Source: Podospora pseudocomata
Lineage: Eukaryota > Ascomycota > Sordariomycetes > Sordariales > Podosporaceae
Direction: 5' to 3'
Length of the DNA: 64,000 nt
NCBI RefSeq assembly: GCF_035222375.1
Contig: NC_085888.1
Coordinates: forward strand, 992,001 to 1,056,000
Shown: in pieces, positions 34,959 through 46,500 of the stretch
How positions within the stretch are numbered: the stretch's first letter is position 1
How the letters are laid out: each line of letters starts with the position of its first letter
Made by a program: the position numbers and the translations under genes
Notes under the pieces: model-generated
Seen by the model: the letters and a program-made list of their open reading frames with translations, nothing else
What the model was told of the DNA's origin: nothing
Databases searched by the model: none

Positions 34959-36020
34959 AATTATAATGGGTCACCAACCGCTGGATGGATCTGACCACCG
35001 CGGCTAACGCTTCTTACCGCTCGACTTACACCTTATACGACACTTTAATGAATTTTTGTTTTGGGGCCCGGGAATGGTTGCCACGGCGCAACCTTCACCA
35101 TGCTCTCTTGGATTTTTCCTTACGCCAACCTTTACCCTCCTCCTCAAAAACGAATACAACAAATGGGGGTTCTTCAGCACTTATAGTCTTTTTTAGTATC
35201 GACGATGGGAAGACGGTTCTGATTCTATTTTATGTATGAGCGGGCGCATGGGGATGCTTTATTTTTTTATGGCAACGGTGGCGGCTGTTTTTATTTTTGG
35301 TTTAGGGGGTTAACGGCGGGCCAAGAAGTACGATATCCGATGTTCATCTTTGTATCTTTCTTCTTCCTCGGACACGGAGGGGAGCGGATCGGGGTGGCAA
35401 GTTTTAGTTTTATACTGGCGAGTTTGGCTTTCGAAAGACTTTTCCTCTGCCTGGCGAAAAAAAAGACCGAAGAAGAGCTGGGAGGGAAGATGACGAGGTT
35501 GGGATGAGCGGGATAAAACAAAATGGTTAGCTAACCTTGCGGTCAAGACTGGGTTGACTGAGAAAGACAAATGGTTTCTCTTCATTTTTGCTGTGTTGTT
35601 CTGTGTGTCGTGCATGTTGTTTCTGCCCAAGTCAGTGAAGTTTGCAAATGTGTTGATGTAGTTCAGTGAGAGATAATCTACTGGTTGCTATGTTATATCG
35701 GCAAGCTTTACGAACATTTCGTGAAGAAGGTAATGTTTCGTAGCATAAAACTGCCGGCCAAGTATAGATAGCTTCTAACAACTCATTGTCACCAGTGCCA
35801 TCACCAAATGTTTACTCTTGCCCCATTCAAAACTACATAAACAAAATAACTAGGCAGTGCCAGACTGCCTCAACACACTTCCAAACTCGCTCCCGAACTG
35901 CTTTCCCGCATAACATATTGCCATCAACCGAGCGCAAGGATCAGTCTAGCTAATTGGATGATGAGGAACAGCCTCTGTGGTTTGAGCTGAGTGGTGGTCT
36001 GGTGAACATGCCGATGACCG
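34959..36020. other. 3' spacer
   Basis: Trailing sequence of the Ahc1-like gene, with T-rich tracts near 35230-35480. No gene supported. Confidence 0.6.
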
Positions 36021-38708
36021 TCAAAGTCCAGATACCCTCGAACCACCATCCACCATAGATGGGTTAGGTGTCATCCCCCACCGCTCTAGCTGCTCGCGAA
36101 CACGATCAAGACCCCGGTCTACCACGGGCACCGGAGACACAATGGATGGGGATGGCCTGTACTGAGCGTGGGGATGTTGGTTGTAGTTTGGTTCGAGGAT
36201 GGAGCAGTCTGTGAAATCCGATGATGGAGATTGGGGAGTGGCATCGCAGGGGGGATACTCCTGAGAGCGATAAGGTGTTGTGTTGGAGGGTATATCTGTT
36301 GGGACGCGAGGGCGTTGGTAAGTAAACAGAGTCTGGCGGGGGGGAGGTACTTCATGCTGCTCCGAGTCGGGGATGGTGTGTCTTTTCAGTCTTGTATGAA
36401 TAAACTGTTCCTGCCCTTTTTGCATGTGATTTTCGACCCTACGGTCCCGGTCCTTCTTTTTCAGTTCCTCTTCTTTGGCATGTTCAGCCCATTCTCTCTC
36501 GTTGGCTGCTCGGGCCAGTGCATCTCTTTCTGCTCTTGTGAAAGGAGGCTCTGGCTCCGGGGTTGCGTATTCCTGTTTGCGGTATGTCTGCTCTGGCTGT
36601 TGGTCGTCCTGTGGGTGGTGTTGTTGTTGCTACTGCTGTTGCCGTTGCTATCGCCGTTGTTATCGCCGTTGCTCTCGTTCTTGCTGTTTCTCTCTTCGTT
36701 TGCTCCCGATCTTTTTGCCGTTGCTCTTGGTCTTGTTGCTCTTGCTCTTGTTGTCCCCGCTGCTGCTGTTGTTGTTGGTTGTACACCCACTTCGATGTCG
36801 ATGGCATTTCTGTTCTCTGCTGCCGTTGACGCACTTTCTCTCTCAAAGCCCGCTCACTTAGGGGGAGTGGTGTATTTCGAATTCGGTCCCTAAGATGCGC
36901 CTCTTTGAACGCGACCTGCTCCTCGTGCAACTGATGTTTTGGGAACTGATGCGGCTCTTCTGCTTCTCTCCGCCGTCGACTCTTGACCTTCTTCTTCTGC
37001 CCATTGATGCTTCTCGGCTACCTCGTGATGTATTATGTCGTCGACTTTGTGTCCTCTCTCGGCTATCTTGAGGGGCTTCTTGTGCCTGGTTTTCCCTCTG
37101 ATTCGTGAGGGTTCCCGTCTTCGTGATGGGTCTCGCCGTTCACTTCTTGACCTGTCCCAACGTGACGGTGGATCTTGCCACGGTTGACGTCTAGGGTCTT
37201 GCTGCGGTCGACTTCTCGCTCTTTCTCGTCATAGGTCTTGTCTGCCATGGATCACCTCGGCCTGCCCGTTTTTTGCTTCTTGATCTTGTGCGCTGTGGTG
37301 TTCCAAACTCTTCGTGCCGTTGGCCGTCTTGGTCAACCCGTCATTTGCTTCTTGATCTTCTCTGCTGTGGCATTCCGGGTTCTCCAGGTGGTGGCCTCGC
37401 CGGTTGGTTCCGGCGTGCATGTTGGTTTTGCTCTCCTGCCCACCCTCTCATCCATTAATGCCAACACTGACACCATTACCTCTTCAAACAGCAAACTGTA
37501 TGCCCTCAACATTATCTAACGCCCCGTCAACGAACCAACCACAGACACCCCAGGCGACACCTGCCACTCCGCCATCCTTCCCCCAAGACCCGTACGTCTC
37601 GCAGCTTGCACTGGAACAGGAGCCATCAGCGGCGCTGTGTTCTAGCCGATCTTAGTCCCGACTCTGAGAACGATAGGTCGTTATAGCGAGCCAGGGGGTC
37701 AATTTGTCGTGGTATTAAAACAGGGCGTTCCGAAAAGTCGGATGTGGCAACCCCAGGAACATATGGCGAGGAAGGGGTATGAGAGAGTAAGGGAGGGAAG
37801 TCCTGCGCAGCTTACGGAGGTATTCTCTGCCTCCTCCGCTTCTGCGCGTTGTTCCATTCTTTGGATGTGGGCTTTTCTTTTGGCTTCCTCTGCTGCGAGG
37901 AAATTGCCGGGGGATTGTGGCTTTTCTGGCTTGGGAGGGGGGCTGGCTTTGCTGGATAGGTGGGTTGGGGTTGGGGTTGGGGGTTGGAGTTTGGTAGTCG
38001 TGGGTCGCTTCCTCCTCGTATTCCTCTTCTTGTTGCCAACGCTGTTCTTCCAGGACACGGTGCTTGGACCTTCATCGATGGTGATTGTCAACATGGCTTC
38101 GTGATGATGCCGGTCTGCTCGGGCTGGTAATAACCCGACCAAATTGAACGCCTCGTTTCGTAGCACCCCTTTTTTCTGCCTGCTGCTCTTGCCGAACTTC
38201 TGCTTCTCGCTCTTTCTCTCGTCATAGCTCTCGCGCTTCATCCTCCCGAAGTTCCCTCTCTCTGTCTTGTCGTTCCCGTTTCTCCCTTTCCCGCCTCCGA
38301 GATCTTGCCTCTTGTTGTTTTCGGTCCTCTCCTTCAAATCGTGACAATTTCGCTTCATTCCCAAGCCTTTCTTCCTCCCGTAGTTGACCATCCTTCTCTT
38401 TCCACCGTTTATATCCCTCCTCCTCCCGCCGCCGAAGTTCCTCCATCTTTCTAGAATCTCCGAGCAATATACCCCTCTAATTCTGCATCTCCTGACTCGG
38501 TGGTCCTGACGCCCTCGCGGTCATTTCTATATCTCATATCAGGTGGTCCCCAGGCCCGTCGCACTCTCTCTTTTAGCTCTTCCAGCTCGCGCTTATTACG
38601 TGGCGTGCGCCACTCTCCGCTGTTTGGTGGCGGAAGTTGGCAGGAGTGTCCTTGTGGGTTGACGAAGAATGAAACTTTACCAAACATTCTGTAGGCACTA
38701 GTGAGCAC
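36021..38708 (-). pseudogene. Decayed or poorly resolved gene for a charged RE/RS- and Gln-rich protein
   Basis: Protein-like pieces follow one another on the minus strand but change frame. They read as follows: 38708-38451, with FGKVSFFVNPQGHSCQLPPP and RNKRELEELKERVRRAWGPP; 38450-38222, Arg/Glu repeats such as REKRERQDRERELREDEA; 38096-37812, MLTITIDEGPSTVSWKNSV and Lys/Pro-rich; 37420-36930, RS/RR-rich; 36930-36680, Gln/Glu-rich; and 36570-36021, RAERDALARAANEREWAEHA up to VREQLERWGMTPNP. In the last frame three stops fall inside a CAA/CAG run (36660-36662, 36648-36650 and 36630-36632), as if CAA/CAG had become TAA/TAG. Between some pieces no plausible intron exists; for example, the only GT-AG span near 38455 is about 22 bp. 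No known domain. It may be an inactivated gene or a fast-evolving gene with undetected introns. Confidence 0.5.
37240..37385. repeat. Two-copy tandem repeat (~72-bp unit)
   Basis: The segment around TTTGCTTCTTGATCTT(G/C)T and (GCGCTG/CTGCTG)TGG(T/C)(G/A)TTCC occurs twice, near 37271 and 37343, with differences. On the minus strand this gives two copies of a peptide pattern around DQEA(N/K)(D/N)G. It lies in the decayed charged-protein region. Confidence 0.6.
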
Positions 38709-39572
38709 GGCTTCTTGCTCTTGGATACATGTTGCTTGGGTGACAAAACGGGCGACGAGATGGATTATGTTGTAGTAGAGAGGTTGATATGCCCGCCGTA
38801 AAGGTCAATGAAGAATGGGAATGTTGGTGCGCTTGATAGGATGTTTCCCGAATGTTGTCTCCATAGTTGAGCGTTCGTCCATGAGGAGACACGTTCAGTT
38901 TCCAAATGCACAAAAGGGCAGGGAGCACGGGATATATATGCTTGCAAGTCGCCATGGTATTAGAGTGTGCCTTCAGGCCAGGTGAGCAAAAACCGCTCTA
39001 CCAAGGTGCTTCGAGAGGTCAAGTGGCTCAACTGGGTGACAAATTCGAGTCTCAGATTTGCATCATTGACGGGAATGGGTTGGAAGAAGGAAAGCTCAGT
39101 TCTTGCATCTCAACATTAATGATACGTACACTCATAGCACACACAAGAGGCAAAGTGGAAACACAGCTTACCTGAGATGCAGGATGTGAACTGACGCCTG
39201 TTCATCAAAGTACTAGGGATATATACCTTTTGATGTGGCTCCCCAGTTGTGGCATAGAACTGATTCATATATCTACCTCACATGGACAGACACAGTATTA
39301 TCTATACATTTGCATGATTTGTCCCGCTACATACCCAAGGCCTATCTTACTCCCCCCTTTTCTCCTTAGCACTCCTTTGCTTTAGGCCCGTTGCCTCAAA
39401 TTTGCACACTCATTGCTCCATATGCTACTCCTTGATCATTCCCTAATCACCAAAACTGCAATGCATAGCCACTCAGAAACTCGAGCAACCCTGAGAAGGA
39501 GAAACACAACGCAAGTAACTCCACTCTTCCATCCCACATCAGCTATCCTACAACTCCCCAAGTGAAACCCCC
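38709..39572. other. Intergenic spacer
   Basis: No supportable gene. Two minus-strand frames starting at 38955 and 38947 overlap each other without domains. A weak tRNA A-box/B-box-like pair at ~39018-39050 was rejected (see rejected list). Confidence 0.5.
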
Positions 39573-41867
39573 TTAGTCAATCTCAATATCGATACCGAGA
39601 TCCAGCGCCCCAATGATATCATCATCCATCAATGGCGCATGCACCAGCGGCAACCCGTTCTTGGCCGTAGCCCGCTGCTGCTCCTGCAACTTGGCAATGT
39701 GTGGCAAGAGGCCCCCGTTGCTGTTACCATTGGCAGCAGGTGTGTTGCTGCCGCTCTCCTTTTGAGAATCGCCCTCCTGGCTAGCCTTATCCGCCGCGGC
39801 GAAGTTCTTCTTGGGGATGATGGTACGGGATCTCTCCTTGATCTGGGCTTTGCGCACCTCCTCGGCATTGCGGCGACGGTTCTCGGCGTTCAAAAGAGCA
39901 AGCTTCTCCTGCTGGGTCAAACCCTTGCCCTCGGGCCTCTTCTTGTCAGCGGAAGTGAGCGACGTTCTAAATGCTAGCTTCGGCGTGCTGAGGTCCTCGA
40001 GCTTCTTCTGGAGGCTGTCAACAGCGTCTTCATCACCGCGAGCACGGGCGGCCTCGAGCTGGCGGGTGAGGTTGTCACGCTCAGTGCTGCTGAACTTCTG
40101 CATGAGGCTGTTTTGACGCTTGAGCTTCTCGGCAATCTCCTGCTCAGTCCACTTGTGACGGACGAGGCCGTTAATGTCGCTAATCTTGTTGACCAGCTGG
40201 GTCTTAGTGGGTACGGAGATGCCCGCCTGCAGGCAAACTTGCTTGTAGCGATTCCACTCGCTCTGAATTGACGGTTAACCCTCTCGAACCGCAAACATAA
40301 TCAGGAAAATACATACCTCGGTGAAGTTTCGGTCTGAGCAGCTGATGAATGGCCACTCTCTTACAGCATCTCCATGGGCAACCTTAACATACAAATCGAC
40401 GACCATCTGATGCCCAGAGTTGTCAGGCATCGCATAAGGTCTACCGGTGTTGAACCCTGAGTATGGTCAGTCAGACTGTCAGAATACCCTGCGTGGGCGA
40501 TGTGACATACCCTTAATGATAGCCATACGGTAGACATCTTGGCGAGTAGTCTGATCAGGACCAATATTGATGCGCACAAAGCACCCTGTGATGGCCCGCT
40601 CGAAGCCAGGGTAAAAACAAACCTCGGCGAAGCGGCTGCGGCCAACACGGACACGCTCAACATCGCGAAGATCAGCAGGCAGGATCTCCTTCTCGGGCGT
40701 TCTAGACTTTTGTCGAGAGCTTCTGCGCCAGTCGCCCGCGTCGCTATCACGGTCGTCGTGGCTGCGGCTTCGGTCTCTGTAGGAAGGAGAGCGTTGCTTG
40801 CGGCGATCCATGTCCCGCTCTCTCTGCTCTCTGCGGCTGGTGCGTTCCTCGCGCGCACGACGCAACGTATCCATCTTCTCGCTAATCTCGCCAGCCTTGG
40901 TGCGGGCACGGGATGGCTTCCGCAGCTCATCTTCGAGGTCGGCGGCGCTCGCCTTGCGCTTCTTGCTGTCCTTCTCCTGGTTGACCTTGAGCTGTCGCAG
41001 CATCCTATTCTGTCGAATTCGCTCATTCTCCTCTCTTCGTTCAGCAAGAATCTGTTCTCTCTCGATCTCACGCATGCCCATGATGCGGGCCTTCTCCTCT
41101 TGACTCTTGAACAGACCCTCAACGGGATACTGGATGGCATCGTCATCTCCACCGCGAGCTTGGGTCGGGGCCGCGTCGGAGTCGGAGTCGGAATCGTCCA
41201 TGGAAGCTGAGCCTTGTGAGCCTGGAGAGGCGGGAGGCGAGCTGCGCTCGGCCATTCTGGTTAGTATTCGTCTGGTGAGCGCCATTGTGGACGATGCTTG
41301 GGTGATGGTGAGATTTGTGGTGAGAAAGTAAAGCCGAAGAGTGAAAGTGTGAGCAACAGAAGCCTGGGGAGGTTCTGCAAAATAAATTTAAAGTGGGAAA
41401 GTAGCAGAGCGGTAGATGGTAAAACAGGTGAGGGAGGGGGAGGGGGAGGGGGAGGGGAAGGTAAGCTGGCAGTGTTGCGACCTGAACTTGGAGGTCGCAA
41501 GAGTCGCAAGAGTCGCTCAAGCGACTTTCCAACCCCCTCGAACGTGGGCGACCACTTGGAAGCCCCTTGGAGTCGCAGGTCGCTATCCATACACCACAAC
41601 ACACTAGGGGACAACTCACGCCTCTCCTTCATCCTCCGACTCGTTATCGCTCCTACTACGTCTTCTCGTCTTCTTTGCAGGCGTCCTCTTCACAGCTACA
41701 CCTCTGGTAGTCGCATCAGTCTTCTTGGAAGATGCAGGGGCTGGTGATGTCGTGCGCGACCTGTCGCCACGGCTTTTGTTTCTGGGCTCATCGTCTTCGG
41801 AGTCGGAGTACTCATCTCCTCCGGCAAGCGCAAGGAGCTCATCATCAAGCGACTCGGCGTCGGACAT
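39573..41867 (-). CDS. RTF1: Paf1 complex subunit Rtf1 (Plus3 domain)
   Basis: Component of the RNA polymerase II-associated Paf1 complex, needed for histone H2B ubiquitination and Chd1/Spt5 contacts during elongation. Exons 41867-41620, 41256-40511, 40456-40317 and 40262-39573 give 607 aa. The start MSDAESLDDELLALAGGDEY is the usual acidic Rtf1 N-terminus, followed by RS/KK-rich linkers and YPVEGLFKSQEEKARIMGMR. The helical Glu/Arg-rich segment (EREQILAERREENERIRQNR) resembles the histone modification domain region. The Plus3 domain (about 270-400) includes RDVERVRVGRSRFAEVCF, ERAITGCFVRINIG, RPYAMPDNSGHQMVVDLYVK and WPFISCSDRNFTESEWNRYK. The C-terminal coiled coil ends DDDIIGALDLGIDIEID. 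Intron 1 is unusually long (363 bp) and G-rich on the plus strand. Its acceptor is chosen at CCAG/A before MAERSSPPASPG. Confidence 0.93.
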
Positions 41868-42329
41868 TGTAATTCCTTTCTCTCGAGGATATATCTATCG
41901 ATCGTTTGGCGGTCGGACTCGACGACGCGATGGGAAGACGCGGTTTGGAAATGAATGTCAGTTTACGCGAACGTTATCAATCGCCAGATGGTTCTCGGTG
42001 GTGTTTGTGACGGCCGAAGAATGTGACAGTAAGAGCAATGAATGCGCAAACAATCGGGGGGCGCAAAGTTGGCTCTTCTGCGACAGGAGTTATTCGAGGT
42101 TTACTTTTAATCTGTTGAGTGACGTTCCAAAGTCTCCCCCAAAAGTCACAGCAGTTGTCAATTGGCCCGTCGGCTTGGCAGGCAACTGGCAGGGATTGCT
42201 CGAGCCGCAGCCGGGAAAGGCTTGGCAACAGTGGGTCCCAAAGCATCATAAGTCCACCACTTTCATCGAAGCTTCCCCTTGGCCCAGTCGTCGAGGTTCA
42301 CAAGCAACGAACAAACACCACACTTCACC
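41868..42329. promoter_or_regulatory. Bidirectional promoter between RTF1 and COQ7
   Basis: A 462-bp stretch separates the divergent starts of RTF1 and COQ7. No conserved site was identified with confidence. The plus-strand frame through it is open only in part and does not look coding. Confidence 0.5.
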
Positions 42330-43058
42330 ATGGCCTCTCCCAGACGCCTCCTCCGAACAGCCCGCCAACTCACCTCAACCAAAACCCCCTTACTCACCTC
42401 CCAATTCCCCCGCCATGTCTCAACCACACCCTCCCCACCATCACCATCACCACCATCACCACCCCTACCACCTAAAAACCTCAAACCCCTGACAGAATCT
42501 CAGCGGGAAATGCTCTCCTCCTTCCTCCGCGTCAACCAAGCCGGCGAGCTAGCCGCCACCCTCATCTACACAGCCCAAACGCCCCCCATCCTCGCCCGCG
42601 AGCCCCACCTCCGCCCCCTGATGAAGCACATGTACGACCAAGAAGCCGACCATCTCCGCGTCTTCGACTCCCTCATCGCCAAACACCGCGTCCGCCCAAC
42701 AGCCCTCTACCCCCTCTGGTCCGTCCTCGCGACCGGACTAGGCTGGTCCACCGCCGTCATGGGCAAAGAAGCTGCCATGGCCTGCACCGAAGCCGTCGAG
42801 ACTGAAATCGGGGGCCATTACAACGCGCAGATTCGGGAGCTCCTCAAGATGGTTAGCGAGTGGGAGGCGGAGGGGTATGATGTCGGCGAGGAATTCACCG
42901 AGTTGATCAGCACGCTGAGGAGGATACGGGACGAGGAGCTGGAGCATTTGGACCACGCGGTCGAGCATGACGCGCAAAAGGCGGAGCCGCACTGGCTCCT
43001 GACCGGAGTCATCAGAGCGGGGTGTAGGGGGGCTATCTGGGTAAGTGAACGGGTGTAA
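42330..43058 (+). CDS. COQ7: 5-demethoxyubiquinone hydroxylase Coq7, mitochondrial
   Basis: Di-iron hydroxylase of ubiquinone synthesis at the inner mitochondrial membrane, converting demethoxyubiquinone to its hydroxylated form. Single exon of 242 aa from ATG 42330 (MASPRRLLRTARQL); the open frame extends upstream only through non-ATG codons. Residues 1-45 are Arg/Ser/Thr-rich without acidic residues, a typical presequence, then a Pro/Ser linker. The catalytic part shows FLRVNQAGELAATLIYTAQ, MYDQEADHLRVFDSLI, MACTEAVETEIGGHYN and RIRDEELEHLDHAVEHDA. These supply the E, ExxH, E, ExxH iron ligands of ferritin-like hydroxylases. It ends GCRGAIWVSERV, the conserved terminus, so a possible donor GTAAGT after AIW is probably unused. 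Shares a short promoter with RTF1. Confidence 0.95.
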   Translation: MASPRRLLRTARQLTSTKTPLLTSQFPRHVSTTPSPPSPSPPSPPLPPKNLKPLTESQREMLSSFLRVNQAGELAATLIYTAQTPPILAREPHLRPLMKHMYDQEADHLRVFDSLIAKHRVRPTALYPLWSVLATGLGWSTAVMGKEAAMACTEAVETEIGGHYNAQIRELLKMVSEWEAEGYDVGEEFTELISTLRRIRDEELEHLDHAVEHDAQKAEPHWLLTGVIRAGCRGAIWVSERV

Positions 43059-43510
43059 GAGTGTACCATATGTGTGACGGGTTGAATCTGTATATCTTGT
43101 ACGGGTAGTACAATTGGGAAGGGAGAGAAGACCAGCTTCAGCAGAAGAAAACATCTTGTACATTAAAAAAGTGGGCTATCAAAATTGGGTTTGGTAACAC
43201 CCAAAAAAACAAAATAAGAAAAGAAACAGTAAAAGAAGTTTTAAAAAAAAGGTAATAAGAATCAAGAAAGAATGCCCCAATGCACAAACCCGTATACATG
43301 CTCCACCAGGCGCCTGCCTCACCCCCCAACGCCAACGCAATGATGCCACACTCCTCCAGGGGGAATCTTCACCATCATAAACACCTCCTTATGATCCCTT
43401 CTAACGCTGGACTCCAACAGACCAACTCTTTCAGCAATATAAACACTCAGTTACTAGAAAAATGGTTAGTCAAAGTAATGATGGGATCAGAGGCAACATA
43501 ATCCAACTTA
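43059..43510. other. Convergent spacer COQ7-PLD
   Basis: A-rich 3' regions of two convergent genes (A-tracts near 43165-43260). No gene supported. Confidence 0.6.
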
Positions 43511-46500
43511 CTAGATAGCCAACGGAGCCACCTGGTCCACCTGAAACAGCCAGTTGCCATTCGTCTCCTCCACCACAAGCCAATCATACGGGAACTGCAC
43601 CAAAGCACCTTGCGTCATGGTAAGCAGCTCCTCAGCATCGACGCGGTTGAGCATATCATCAGTCGGACTGAAGCCCTTCCGGCTACCCCTGGTGGTAGTC
43701 CGCCGCCTGGGGCGTCGTTGAGACCCAACTGGCTTCACACTATTGCCGTTGGCATCAGTATTGGCAGCTGACGCAGTGCTGTCGCCCGTCTTGGGGGGCT
43801 TCTCCTGGTTGGAAAAGGTAGCCCTCCGCTCCCTTGATTTGACAACATCAAGCTTCTCCGTCTGGGGCAAGTGATCGTGACTTGAATTGGTCGGATGATT
43901 ACCTGTGTCCAAGGGGTCGACAGACTTCTCTGGGTCGGGGTTCATATCACCCCACGAGTTGTCTTGCCCATAGTCATTTTCTTGCATGCCGCGCTTTTCA
44001 TCAAGAACGGTATCCTTGTTTGGCTCGTTGTGACTGAGAGCGTCCCTGACAGCATTGCCCAAGGGACTTGCCAGTTTCTCAGCCGCCGCGTGACTGGCAG
44101 TAGCAGGACCGGGCGCGCCGATACCAGCTCCACCGCCTCCAGCCTGGGCTGCCGCGTGGCTCATAGGAGGCTTCTCGCTCTCTTCGTCGGAGCGGTGAAA
44201 GTCCATGCTCTCCTTGAAGCGTTGGTTGTAAGCGTCGAACTCCTTGTACTCAGCCCAGTTGGTTGCTTCCGAGTCTGGCATGCAGCGGAACACGCGTCGG
44301 TAAATCCTGGTGTTGTTCTCAGCCACTCTCGACCAGACTTCATCGTAGAAGGCTGTGTTGAGAGGATCGCGCATACAATCCTTGTGGACATCGACCAGCT
44401 TGATATCAATAGGAAGGGTGTGGGCGGGCCCGAAGCTCAACCTTCCGCCAGCGTCAGTGTGAACGGGCGGGCCGCCAATGTCGGTATCGTCCACCATGGG
44501 CAGTGTTGGCAACTGGTTTGCCCGTGGCAGTCCAAGTTGCTCCGTGGTCCGCCTGTCAAATGGTGGCATGGGAGGAATACCGTCGTTGTCAATCCCTCCT
44601 TCGTCACGAGAGGTGACGGCCGAGGGGCGCCGGAGCTGATGAGCTTGCTTGGGACTGTCAATCGTTCCCCTTCCGCCAGACAAAACATCATGAACCAACA
44701 CTTCTCTATCATTGACAATAACAGAATCACGCCCCTGACGAAGACCTTCCTCCTGAGCGGCCTTCCAATGATCAGCACCGAGACCTTCCACTTCCACCTT
44801 GTGCTTGCCAGCCTGTGGAATGTCAATTCGTAGACCGTCGGCAGAGCCCTTACCCTTGGAGACCCTGGAGGAAGACCGGCCTCTGCCCACCGGCTTCTCC
44901 GGATCTGTATCCTGGTGATCACTGGCGTTCTTCCGAGATGGGATATTGAGCGGCTCTGGGCGAGCCGAACTACGGCGTCTTGAGCTCTCGGCCACAGGAG
45001 ACAGTCCATCGGACTCGTCGCTGTAGATGCGGTCCATCTCGGCCTCGAAAGCCTCTGCTTGGTCGAGATCGGCCTGTCTCTCCTCCTCCAAAATCTCGTC
45101 AACATCCAAGCCCAAATGCTCTCTCATCAACCGAAGACGCAGCGTGTGGGCGAATCTCCCGACCTGATAAGGGCGTCCGGCCATCGTGGACCAAATCATG
45201 TCGGTATCGCGGACGATGGCGGCAGCCTCGGAATCGCGGTTGCCCAACATGGAGCGCTCATTGATGTTGGCCGATCCGATCAAAGCCACCCGGTCGTCAA
45301 CGATGATGCACTTGGCATGGATATACAACATCTCGGTTGTGAGCATGCCGTTGGACATCTTGCCCCACTGCCGGAGACAAAAGAACTGAATGTAATCCTC
45401 AGGGTCAATGCCGGCAGCCTTGAGGCGCCCAAAGATCGAGTGCTCTCCACGACAGATACTGCGGTATTGGCACTGCAGAATGAGACGAACGCTGGTGCCA
45501 TCTTGTTCGTTCACCTCATTCTGGAAGCCAGGCATCAGGGGAATCAGGATAACCGCTCGCCAGTCCTCGTCGTTTTCGTGAGCACGAATGATGCGGCGAA
45601 CCAGGGCATCGCCGATACCGTTGACCATCTTGCTATTGAGGGTCTCGGTGCTGGTGATGAAGAACTGATTCTCCATATACACGAAATGGTCCGAGTCTTC
45701 GATCATCTTGATATAAGCCAAGTGGATGCTTTGTTCCGTGTCTTCAATGCCTAGAGACCAAGTGGATGCCGAGCGAAGGATTTGCACCTCACAAGTGCCA
45801 TTCAAGCCAACTGCCTCAAGCTCCTCTGGGTTGCAATCCGGCGGAGGCAGCAGGAACGGCGTAGGTCTGGTGGGCTTGCGTCCGCGACGGACGTAGTTCC
45901 ACCTCTGAACAAAGTGTCGAGTGAGATCGCGAGCTGGCTGGCCTACTACCTGCATGGCAATATCATGCCATGGCATGCGTGGGATTCTGGAGCGATCATA
46001 CATCTCCTCGTAAGGCTCGTTGAGGCGGAAGAAGTCGCGAACACGGGGGTTAGAATAGTCCTTTCCGGGGAAGAGTTGAACGTGCTCGGCATCCCTGGGC
46101 TGTCCCTCTTGAGGCTCGAAACCAGTAGGTTTGTCGTCCACCACAGGATGTTGCGGGCAATCCCAACGACCAAAGCAGAGATCGATGCCACCGACAAAGG
46201 CGATATCATGATCGACAATAACGATCTTTTCGTGATGAGCAAAGAAGAACTGGTTCTTCTTAAACTGATGTGGCGAGCGCTGGACAAAAATGTTCGGGTG
46301 CAAGTTAAGCAAGGAAAATTTGGTATACTCGGAATCAATAGGGATAGCGGCTTCCACATTGCGGTAGACAATCACAAAGACCTTGACACCTTCGGCAGCC
46401 TTTCGCTGCAGCAGACGATCAAGTCGCCACTTTTGGCTGATACAAGCGGGACGTCTCATGTACAACTCGGGACTCAGCCACCAGTCGTGAATGTAGATGA

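Noticed and set aside
37961-37992. GGTTGGGGTTGGGG run resembling an interstitial telomere repeat
   Set aside because: It encodes a Pro/Thr or Pro/Gln repeat on the minus strand in a low-complexity coding-like segment. The unit is not the TTAGGG of ascomycete telomeres.
39010-39060. tRNA-like A box (GTGGCTCAACTGG) and B box (AATTCGAGTCTC)
   Set aside because: The boxes are only about 15 bp apart, no acceptor stem or anticodon arm can be drawn, and flanks do not pair. Probably chance.
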